Translations under genes and position numbers: made by a program
Notes under the pieces: generated by a model
Seen by the model: the letters and a program-made list of their open reading frames with translations, nothing else
Told to the model about the DNA's origin: nothing
Databases searched by the model: none
Assembly: GCF_002252675.1 (NCBI RefSeq)
Contig: NZ_NQKY01000010.1
Span: forward strand, 35,488 to 99,487
Origin: Synechococcus sp. BO 8801
GTDB lineage: Bacteria > Cyanobacteriota > Cyanobacteriia > PCC-6307 > Cyanobiaceae
DNA length: 64,000 bases
Reading direction: 5' to 3'
Part shown: in pieces, positions 56,877 to 64,000 of the stretch
How the letters are laid out: every line of letters starts with the position of its first letter
Numbering within the stretch: position 1 is the first letter of the stretch

Positions 56877-58112
56877 GTGACCCCTCCCTCTCCGTGGCAG
56901 CCGATCCCCGGAGGCGTCACGGCCCCGGAGGGCTTCCTGGCCGCCGCCGTCACCGCCGGCCTGAAGGCCTCCGGCAAGCCGGATCTCTCCCTGCTGCTCT
57001 CCCCGTTCGGCGCCGCGTGCGCCGGCACCTTCACCACCTCGCTGGTGCGGGCCGCCTGCGTCGACCTCTGCGCCGGGCGCCTGGCGGCCGGCGGCGGCCA
57101 CGCCCGGGCGGTGCTCACCAACTCCGGCCAGGCCAACGCCTGCACCGGCGAGCGCGGCCTGGCCGACAGCCTGCGGGCCACCGCCGAGCTGGCCGGGCGG
57201 CTGGGCCTGGCGCCCGACGAGGTGCTGATCTGCTCCACCGGCGTGATCGGCGTGCCGATCCCGATGGAGGTGCTCGTGGCGGGCCTCGATCCCCTGGTGG
57301 CCGCCCTCGGCCCCACGGGCGGCGGTGCGGCGGCCGAGGCGATCCTCACCACGGATCTGGTGGCCAAGGCGATCGCCCTGGAGGCCCAGCTGGGCGGCCG
57401 CCGGGTGCGGATCGGCGGCATGGCCAAGGGCTCTGGGATGATCCACCCGGACATGGCCACGATGCTGGGCTACCTGACGTGTGATGCCGGCGTGCCGGCC
57501 GACATCTGGCAGGACATGGTGAAGCGGGCGGTGGACCGCTCCTTCAACGCGATCACGGTGGACGGCGACACCAGCACCAACGACACGTACCTGGCCTTTG
57601 CCGCCGGTGAGCCCCTGGGCCCGGAGCACTTCGAGGCACTGGAGGCCGGCCTGACGGCGGTGTCGCAGCACCTGGCCCGGGCGATCGCCCGCGACGGCGA
57701 AGGCGCCACCTGCCTGATCGAGGTGCGGGTGGAGGGCGCCACCGATGACGCCGGCGCCCGCGCCATCGCCCGCACCGTGGCCGGCTCGTCGCTGGTGAAG
57801 TGCGCCGTCCACGGCCGCGACCCCAACTGGGGCCGCATCGTGGCCGCCGCCGGCCGGGCCGGGGTGCCCTTCGATCCGCAGGCCGTGGCCCTGTGGCTGG
57901 GGGAACACCAGCTGATGGCAGCGGGCCAGCCCCTGGCCTTCGACCGTCCGGCCGCCTCCGCCTACCTCAAGGCCCGCGCCGCCGGCGCCTACCTGGCCGA
58001 CGACACGGTGGCGATCCGGCTGCGGGTGGGGCAGGGGCCCGGCTGCGGATTGGCCTGGGGCTGTGACCTCTCGGATCAGTACGTGCGCATCAACGCCGAT
58101 TACACGACGTAG
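56877..58112 (+). CDS. argJ: Bifunctional ornithine acetyltransferase / N-acetylglutamate synthase
   Basis: 411 residues, recycling the acetyl group in arginine synthesis. It is self-cleaved at the Thr in ATMLGYLT (about T195), which becomes the new N-terminus of the beta chain. KGSGMIHPDMATM precedes it, and CAVHGRDPNWGRI is present further on. GTG 56877 starts 4 bases after the stop of the membrane iron-sulfur gene. Confidence 0.96.
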   Translation: MTPPSPWQPIPGGVTAPEGFLAAAVTAGLKASGKPDLSLLLSPFGAACAGTFTTSLVRAACVDLCAGRLAAGGGHARAVLTNSGQANACTGERGLADSLRATAELAGRLGLAPDEVLICSTGVIGVPIPMEVLVAGLDPLVAALGPTGGGAAAEAILTTDLVAKAIALEAQLGGRRVRIGGMAKGSGMIHPDMATMLGYLTCDAGVPADIWQDMVKRAVDRSFNAITVDGDTSTNDTYLAFAAGEPLGPEHFEALEAGLTAVSQHLARAIARDGEGATCLIEVRVEGATDDAGARAIARTVAGSSLVKCAVHGRDPNWGRIVAAAGRAGVPFDPQAVALWLGEHQLMAAGQPLAFDRPAASAYLKARAAGAYLADDTVAIRLRVGQGPGCGLAWGCDLSDQYVRINADYTT

Positions 58113-58228
58113 GGAGGGGGGCTGGTCTTTCGCAGGAGATCTGCAGACCCCAGGCGCGCCCATCAACACGCTGTACCTTTTGGCCGTGGCGGGTCAAGTC
58201 AGTGCGCCGTCCACCGGGGCTGAATAAA

Positions 58229-58244
58229 CTAGTTCGTGAACCAG
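58229..58244. promoter_or_regulatory. Inverted repeat before the toxin-antitoxin pair
   Basis: ctagttc and gaaccag (58229-58235 and 58238-58244) are near-perfect inverted arms around gt, 11 bases upstream of the antitoxin ATG. This is where a Phd-type antitoxin would be expected to autoregulate. Overlapping gctcatg direct repeats (58244-58257) sit at the start codon. Confidence 0.45.
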
Positions 58245-58254
58245 CTCATGGCTC

Positions 58255-58497
58255 ATGGACGCCAGCATCGGGGCCTTCGAGGCCAAGGCCCAGCTCTCCC
58301 GACTCCTGCGCGCCGTGGAAAACGGTGAGCGCTTCACCATCACCGTGCGCGGAAAACCCGTGGCGGATCTGGTGCCCCACCGCAGCGATCCCGGCCAGGG
58401 CGTGGGCGCGGCGGTCGCGGCCCTGCGGGCGTTCCCGCGGATTCGCGGTGTCAGTGCGGCCGATGTCGCCAGCTTCGTGAGCGAGGGGCGACGGTGA
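58255..58497 (+). CDS. Phd/YefM-type antitoxin
   Basis: 80 residues with the Phd/YefM N-terminal DNA-binding phrase GAFEAKAQLSRLLRAVENGE followed by FTITVRGKPVADLVP. The C-terminal part (ALRAFPRIRGVSAAD) would wrap the toxin. The ATG at 58255 follows a direct repeat of gctcatg. Its stop overlaps the GTG start of the toxin in GTGA, so the pair is coupled. It is expected to repress its own promoter. Confidence 0.9.
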   Translation: MDASIGAFEAKAQLSRLLRAVENGERFTITVRGKPVADLVPHRSDPGQGVGAAVAALRAFPRIRGVSAADVASFVSEGRR

Positions 58498-58934
58498 GCG
58501 GGGCGCCCTCGACCCTGGTGATCGATGCGTCGATGGCCCTGGCGTGGGCGTTCGAGCGGCAGCAGCCCAGCGAGGCGGAAAGGGCCAATCGCCTGCTCGA
58601 CGCCTGCGGTGACGTGCCCTGGTGGGTTCCCGGTCTCTGGCATCTGGAGGTCACCAATGCCCTGCTGGTGGCGGAGCGGCGTTCCGTGATCCCCCAGGCC
58701 GACAGCGATCTGTTCCTGGCCCGGCTGAACAGCCTGCCGTTCCAGACCGACATTGGGCCGCCACCAGATCGCGGAGCCCGCCTGCTGGCCCTGGCCCGTA
58801 CCCATGGGCTCTCCAGTTACGACGCCAGCTACCTGGAACTGGCCCAGCGCCTCGATGCCACCCTCGCCAGCTTCGATCGCCGGCTGAATCGCGCCGCCGC
58901 CGCGATCGGCGTCGCCCTGTTCGCCGGGGCCTGA
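58494..58934 (+). CDS. PIN-domain toxin (VapC type)
   Basis: 146 residues. The acidic quartet of a PIN nuclease is in place: D11 (LVIDAS), E52 (HLEVTNAL), D110 (SSYDASYLELA) and D128 (ASFDRR). VapC toxins cleave tRNA or other RNA when freed from the antitoxin. GTG 58494 overlaps the antitoxin stop by 4 bases. The pair lies between argJ and two unknown small genes, an insertion into otherwise housekeeping surroundings. Confidence 0.9.
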   Translation: MSGAPSTLVIDASMALAWAFERQQPSEAERANRLLDACGDVPWWVPGLWHLEVTNALLVAERRSVIPQADSDLFLARLNSLPFQTDIGPPPDRGARLLALARTHGLSSYDASYLELAQRLDATLASFDRRLNRAAAAIGVALFAGA

Positions 58935-58953
58935 ACGGCCCCAGCCGGGCAAG

Positions 58954-59559
58954 ATGGCAGCGATTGCGCGGACGTCGATGGTCACGGCCAGGCCCTCCTC
59001 CCCCCCCGGCGGTGCCCCTCCCCGGGGCGCGCCCCCCGGCGGCAAGCAGCGGGCGACGGGCCGCCCCGCCTGGGACTGGCGGTTGTGGGCCATCGTGGGG
59101 CTCTGCTTCGGCGTGGGCTACGCCGCCAGCCTGCGCCTGCTCAGCCTGGCCGGCCCGGAGGAGGGGGGCAGCCGCCAGCGCTTCGATGTGCAGCCCGCCC
59201 CGGGGACGACGCTCGATTCCCTGCGCCAGCGCTTCGGCGGCGACGCCCGCGAGATCCGCGGCGATCTCGATCTGCTCGAGCTGGAGCAGGAGCAGAAACA
59301 GGAGGAGGCCGCGATCGAGGAGCGTCGCCGCCAGATGGAGGAGCGGGACGCCCAGGAGCGCCAGCGCCTGCTCGAGGGCGCCGAGACGCCCCCGTCCGAC
59401 CAGCCGGCCGCCCCCGGGGCCCCCGAGGCCGAGCTCCCGGCCGCCCCTGTCCTGCCGCCGCCGCGAACGCCCCCGGCCCGCGAGCGGGAGTCCGCTGGTC
59501 CCGCGCCGATCGCCCCGCCTCCGCTGAGCGCCCCACTGGCCCCCGGAAGCCAGCCCTGA
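58954..59559 (+). CDS. Single-span membrane protein with coiled coil and Pro-rich tail
   Basis: 201 residues. Gly/Pro-rich N-terminus, one hydrophobic helix (about 45-65, AIVGLCFGVGYAASLRLL), then a charged helix (EQEQKQEEAAIEERRRQMEE) likely to form a coiled coil, then a Pro/Ala-rich tail. No family recognised. ATG 58954; ATG 58978 is possible. Probably a small envelope protein of unknown role. Confidence 0.6.
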   Translation: MAAIARTSMVTARPSSPPGGAPPRGAPPGGKQRATGRPAWDWRLWAIVGLCFGVGYAASLRLLSLAGPEEGGSRQRFDVQPAPGTTLDSLRQRFGGDAREIRGDLDLLELEQEQKQEEAAIEERRRQMEERDAQERQRLLEGAETPPSDQPAAPGAPEAELPAAPVLPPPRTPPARERESAGPAPIAPPPLSAPLAPGSQP

Positions 59560-59593
59560 TCTGCCACAGTTCGGTGAACCCTCCGGTCAGGTC

Positions 59594-59935
59594 ATGAGCG
59601 CGCCGCAGTCCCTCGCCCAGGCGGCCATGAACCGCCTGGCCGCCCGTCTGGGCAGCGGTCTGGCCGACGCGGCCGCCACCCTGGCGGCCCTCGCCCAGGA
59701 GGCCCCCGCCCGGGTGCAGCAGGAACTCACTCTGTTCTGGGAGGAGGTGTCGATGGAAGCGGAACGGATCGAGAACGACCGCGACGCCGGTGTCTCCGCG
59801 TCCCGAGGCGGCGCCGCCGAGGATCCCCAGGAGCGCATCGATGCACTGCGGGCCAAGGTGGCCGAACTCTCCCGGCGCCTCGACCAGATGCCCGCCGCCC
59901 CCGATGGTCCGCCGCGGTCTCCGGGGCAGGCCTGA
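59594..59935 (+). CDS. Small helical protein upstream of the ABC1 kinase
   Basis: 113 residues, almost all helical, with LAQAAMNRLAARLGSGLAD, ELTLFWEEVSMEAERIEND and a C-terminal DALRAKVAELSRRLDQM suggesting a coiled coil. No domain recognised. Its TGA overlaps the ATG of the ABC1 gene (TGATG), so the two are likely translated together. Confidence 0.7.
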   Translation: MSAPQSLAQAAMNRLAARLGSGLADAAATLAALAQEAPARVQQELTLFWEEVSMEAERIENDRDAGVSASRGGAAEDPQERIDALRAKVAELSRRLDQMPAAPDGPPRSPGQA

Positions 59936-61632
59936 TGGCGGCCCTCTCCACCCCCGGGATCCTGCTGTCCCGCCTCTGGCGTTCGCTGCGCATCTGGCGC
60001 CTCGTGCTCCAGCTGCTGGCCGGCCTCTGGTGGGACGCCCGCCCCTGGACCTACCCGGGCGGACGCACCCCGCAAGCCCAGGCCGCCCGCCAGCGCCGTC
60101 GGGCCCGCTGGCTCACGGCCCAGTTCCTCGAGCTCGGTTCCGCCTTTATCAAGCTGGGCCAGCTGCTCTCGGCCCGCCCCGACGTGCTGCCCGCCGACGT
60201 GGTGGAGGAACTGGCCCATCTGCAGGACCGGGTGCCGGCCTTCCCCTTCCCCGTCGTGGAGTCCCTGCTGGAGCAGGAGCTGGGCGAGCGGCGGGCGGAG
60301 ATCATCGATCTGGAGATCGTGCCGCTGGGCTCGGCGAGCCTGGCCCAGGTGCACCGGGCCAGCCTGCGCAGCGGCCGCCAGGTGGTGTTCAAGGTGCAGC
60401 GGCCGGGGCTGGAGCGCCTGTTCCGCCTCGATCTGGAGGTGCTCCAGCAGGTGGCGGCCGCGGTGCAGCGCCATCCCCGCTGGGGGGCCGGCCGTGACTG
60501 GGTGGGCATCGCCAAGGAGTGCCGGCGGGTGCTGCTGCGGGAGCTGGACTTCCGCCTCGAGGCGGAGCACGCCGCCCGCTTCCGCCAGCAGTTCCTCGAC
60601 GACCCCGGCATCCGCATCCCGGCGGTGATCTGGGAGCTGAGCTCCCGGCGGGTGCTCTGCCTCGACTACGTCCCTGGCATCAAGATCAACGACCGTGAGG
60701 CGCTGGTCAGTGCCGGCATCGATCCGTCGGCCGTCGCCGAGAAGGGGGCGGCCAGCTATCTGCAGCAGCTGGTCCGCTTCGGCTTCTTCCACGCCGACCC
60801 CCATCCCGGCAACCTCGCCGTCGCCAGTGACGGGGCGCTGATCTACTACGACTTCGGCATGATGGGCCAGATCTCCGAGCGGCTGCGCAGCCGGCTCGGA
60901 CGGATGGTGCGGGCCGCGGCGGCCCGGGATGCCGCCTCCTTGGTGGACGAGTTGCAGCAGGCCGGCCTGATCGCCGCCGGCATCGACCAGGGGCCGGTGC
61001 GGCGGCTGGTGCGGGTGATGCTCACCGAAGCCCTCACGCCACCGTTCAGCGCCAACGTCATCGACAAGCTCTCCGGTGACCTCTACGAGCTCGTCTACGG
61101 CCAGCCGTTCCGGCTGCCGCCCGAGCTGATCTTCGTGATGCGGGCCCTCTCCACCTTCGAGGGGGTGGGCCGCAGCCTCGATCCGGGCTTTAGCCTCATC
61201 GCCATCGCCCGTCCCTACCTGTTGCCCCTCATGACCGCCAGCGGCAACGGCCCCAACGAACTGTTCAGCGAGCTCTCCCGCCAGGCGGCCGAGGTGGGCA
61301 GCCGCGCCTTCGGCATCCCGCGGCGCCTGGACGAAAGCCTGGCCCGCATCGAACAGGGGGATCTCCAGGTGCTGATCCGCGCCGGCGAAACCGATCGCCT
61401 GTTGAGGCGCCTGGCCCTGGCCCAGCAAAGCGCCGGCCAGTCCGTTCTGATCGGGGCCCTGGCCGTCGCCGCCTCGGTGCTGGCGGTGAGCAGCCGCCCG
61501 GTGCTCACCGCCGTGCCGGTGGTGCTGGCCCTGCCCCTCACCGTCGGCTGGCTGAAGATGCAGGCGCGCCTCAAGCGGGATGGCCGCCTGGATCAGCTGC
61601 CCGGTGTCTCGGCCCCGACCCGGCGGGAGTGA
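59935..61632 (+). CDS. ABC1 / UbiB-family atypical kinase-like protein
   Basis: 565 residues of the ABC1/AarF/ADCK family. The KxGQ-type motif is FIKLGQLLSARPDVLP, the Ala-rich loop is PLGSASLAQVH, the Lys is in QVVFKVQRPG, and FFHADPHPGNLA is the catalytic segment. A C-terminal pair of hydrophobic helices (VLIGALAVAASVLAVSS) would anchor it. The family supports quinone and lipid metabolism; in cyanobacteria and plastids it acts on prenyl-lipids. Coupled to the small gene before it; it ends 18 bases from the convergent enolase stop. Confidence 0.92.
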   Translation: MAALSTPGILLSRLWRSLRIWRLVLQLLAGLWWDARPWTYPGGRTPQAQAARQRRRARWLTAQFLELGSAFIKLGQLLSARPDVLPADVVEELAHLQDRVPAFPFPVVESLLEQELGERRAEIIDLEIVPLGSASLAQVHRASLRSGRQVVFKVQRPGLERLFRLDLEVLQQVAAAVQRHPRWGAGRDWVGIAKECRRVLLRELDFRLEAEHAARFRQQFLDDPGIRIPAVIWELSSRRVLCLDYVPGIKINDREALVSAGIDPSAVAEKGAASYLQQLVRFGFFHADPHPGNLAVASDGALIYYDFGMMGQISERLRSRLGRMVRAAAARDAASLVDELQQAGLIAAGIDQGPVRRLVRVMLTEALTPPFSANVIDKLSGDLYELVYGQPFRLPPELIFVMRALSTFEGVGRSLDPGFSLIAIARPYLLPLMTASGNGPNELFSELSRQAAEVGSRAFGIPRRLDESLARIEQGDLQVLIRAGETDRLLRRLALAQQSAGQSVLIGALAVAASVLAVSSRPVLTAVPVVLALPLTVGWLKMQARLKRDGRLDQLPGVSAPTRRE

Positions 61633-61650
61633 GCGGGGCCGGGTGCGGCC

Positions 61651-62970
<1,320 letters not shown>

Positions 62971-63046
62971 CTATGGGTCACCCTCCGCCCTCGCCTGTGT
63001 TCCCTGCGCCACCCTGGTCAGAATGGCCCCAGCTGGTGCACCGCCG

Positions 63047-63448
63047 ATGCGACTCCTCCACACCATGCTCCGGGTGGGTGATCTGGAGCGCTCCCTGCGC
63101 TTTTACACCGAGGTGCTGGGCATGAAGCTGCTGCGCCGCAAGGACTATCCCGGTGGCGAGTACACCCTGGCCTTTGTCGGCTACGGCGACGAGACGGACA
63201 CCACCGTGCTGGAGCTCACCCACAACTGGGGCACCGAGGCCTACGAGCTCGGGACCGGTTTCGGCCATCTGGCCATCGGCGTGGATGACATCTACGCCAC
63301 CTGCGCAGCGATCGCCGCCAAGGGCGGGCGGGTGGTGCGGGAGCCCGGTCCGAAGCAGCACGGCACCACCGTGCTCGCCTTCGTGGAGGATCCGGATGGC
63401 TACAAGGTGGAACTGATCCAGACGTCGTCACGGTCCGATGCGCACTGA
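63047..63448 (+). CDS. gloA: Lactoylglutathione lyase (glyoxalase I)
   Basis: 133 residues. Metal ligands are in place at H5, E56, H74 and E122, the same numbers as in the E. coli Ni-type enzyme. It converts the methylglyoxal-glutathione hemithioacetal to lactoylglutathione. ATG 63047 begins [16 protein letters not shown]. Its stop overlaps the start of the Clp gene by 11 bases. Confidence 0.97.
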   Translation: MRLLHTMLRVGDLERSLRFYTEVLGMKLLRRKDYPGGEYTLAFVGYGDETDTTVLELTHNWGTEAYELGTGFGHLAIGVDDIYATCAAIAAKGGRVVREPGPKQHGTTVLAFVEDPDGYKVELIQTSSRSDAH

Positions 63449-64000
63449 TTCCCGCCTGCGTGACGACCGGGGAACTGGGGGCGCTGCGGCCAGCCTCACC
63501 GGCGATCCCGACCGTTTCAGCGACGCCGCCTGGGATCTGCTGATCGCCTCCCAGGAGCAGGCCCGGCGCTGGCGCCACGGCGCCATGGACGTGGAGCACC
63601 TGCTGCTCACCCTGCTGCTGAACCGGCGCTTCGCCACCTGGGTGGACCCCCTGCCCCTCGACGAGGACCGGCTGCTGGACCGGCTCGAAGCCTTCTGCGC
63701 CGAACAGCCGGATGGCGGCGGCGGCACCCTGTACATCGGCGATGCCCTCGAGGACCTGCTGGAGGAGGCCGATCGCCGCCGCGCCGCCTGGGGATCGCGC
63801 CTGCTGGATGTGCCCCACCTGCTGCTGGCCCTGCTGGCGGAGCCCCGGATCGGGGCCTCCCTGCTGGCGGAGGAGGGGTTGAGCGAGGACCTGCTGCTGC
63901 GCCAGTGGCGACCCCTGCCAGCCGGGTCTGCCGTGCCCTCGGTCGCCCCCGCACCACCGGCGGCCCCGGTCGCGGCCCCACCGGCCCCGGCCCCGCCGCC
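63438..64000 (+). CDS. Clp/Hsp100 ATPase N-terminal part (ClpB/ClpC-type), runs off the window
   Basis: The frame opens at ATG 63438 inside the gloA end and stays open to the edge (187 residues). Two Clp_N-type repeats are visible: [18 protein letters not shown] then [11 protein letters not shown], and later [20 protein letters not shown]. The last part is a Pro/Ala-rich stretch ([20 protein letters not shown]) before the ATPase domains, which lie beyond the window. It resembles the second ClpB-type gene that follows gloA in related genomes. The family is inferred from the N-domain only. Confidence 0.8.
   Translation, partial: MRTDSRLRDDRGTGGAAASLTGDPDRFSDAAWDLLIASQEQARRWRHGAMDVEHLLLTLLLNRRFATWVDPLPLDEDRLLDRLEAFCAEQPDGGGGTLYIGDALEDLLEEADRRRAAWGSRLLDVPHLLLALLAEPRIGASLLAEEGLSEDLLLRQWRPLPAGSAVPSVAPAPPAAPVAAPPAPAPP

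Noticed and set aside
54128..57460. 1110-residue open frame on the minus strand over the iron-sulfur/cNMP gene and argJ
   Set aside because: Composition is Gly/Ala/Gln/Leu-rich without any motif; it is the opposite-strand shadow of two well-supported genes, a usual effect in very GC-rich DNA.

Overview
The window is a very GC-rich, gene-dense piece of cyanobacterial chromosome. The lineage is best placed among the Cyanobium / Synechococcus-like alpha-cyanobacteria. The evidence is a linked flv3-flv1 flavodiiron pair, acyl-lipid desaturases of DesC and front-end type, a biosynthetic arginine decarboxylase, cyanobacterial-only families (DUF928, MEKHLA, HpsJ-like) and an eno / gloA / Clp neighbourhood. 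No rRNA, tRNA, CRISPR array, insertion sequence or prophage was seen. Species-level placement is inference.

Layout. 0-6 kb: end of an unidentified gene, a DesC desaturase, then a PLP-dependent Met-gamma-lyase-family gene with gcvH and gcvP. 6-16 kb: two copies of a module made of a secreted vWA-like DUF1194 protein with a C-terminal PEP-CTERM-like sorting tail and an HpsJ-like four-helix membrane protein. Between the copies lie flv3-flv1, a PilZ protein, Hsp20 and a MEKHLA protein whose start codon is not ATG/GTG/TTG. 16-21 kb: a SWIM zinc-finger protein and an SNF2 helicase separated by a front-end fatty acid desaturase. 21.7-28 kb: a GAF-HD-GYP protein overlapping a glutaminase-STAS-cNMP fusion, then alaS. 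28-35.5 kb: a two-partner secretion locus in which a TpsB outer-membrane transporter is divergent from a large TpsA-type protein ending in a CHAT (caspase-like) protease, followed by DUF3307 and DUF928-like genes. 35-51 kb: three CHASE2 adenylate cyclases, three FecR-domain exported proteins, a MscS-cNMP channel and a SIMPL protein, interleaved with speA, a FUSC transporter and ndk. 51-64 kb: thiO, gatB, coaE, a large membrane 4Fe-4S / cNMP fusion, argJ, a Phd-PIN toxin-antitoxin pair, two small unknowns, an ABC1 kinase, enolase, gloA and the start of a Clp ATPase.

How it fits together. Housekeeping genes (glycine cleavage, alaS, speA, ndk, gatB, coaE, argJ, eno) form the backbone. Into it are set cell-surface and second-messenger genes. 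Three cyclases that would make cAMP sit within about 30 kb of three membrane or metabolic proteins with CRP-type cyclic-nucleotide domains. Two of the three cyclases are translationally coupled to upstream FecR-domain exported proteins. This suggests an envelope-sensing cAMP network located beside a secreted CHAT protease. The second surface theme is the duplicated DUF1194 / HpsJ module, which looks like substrates and an accessory protein of an exosortase-type sorting system encoded elsewhere.

Limits: all calls come from reading the sequence and recalled family knowledge. No database search or structure prediction was run. Start codons are uncertain for several genes because GTG/TTG starts are common here.
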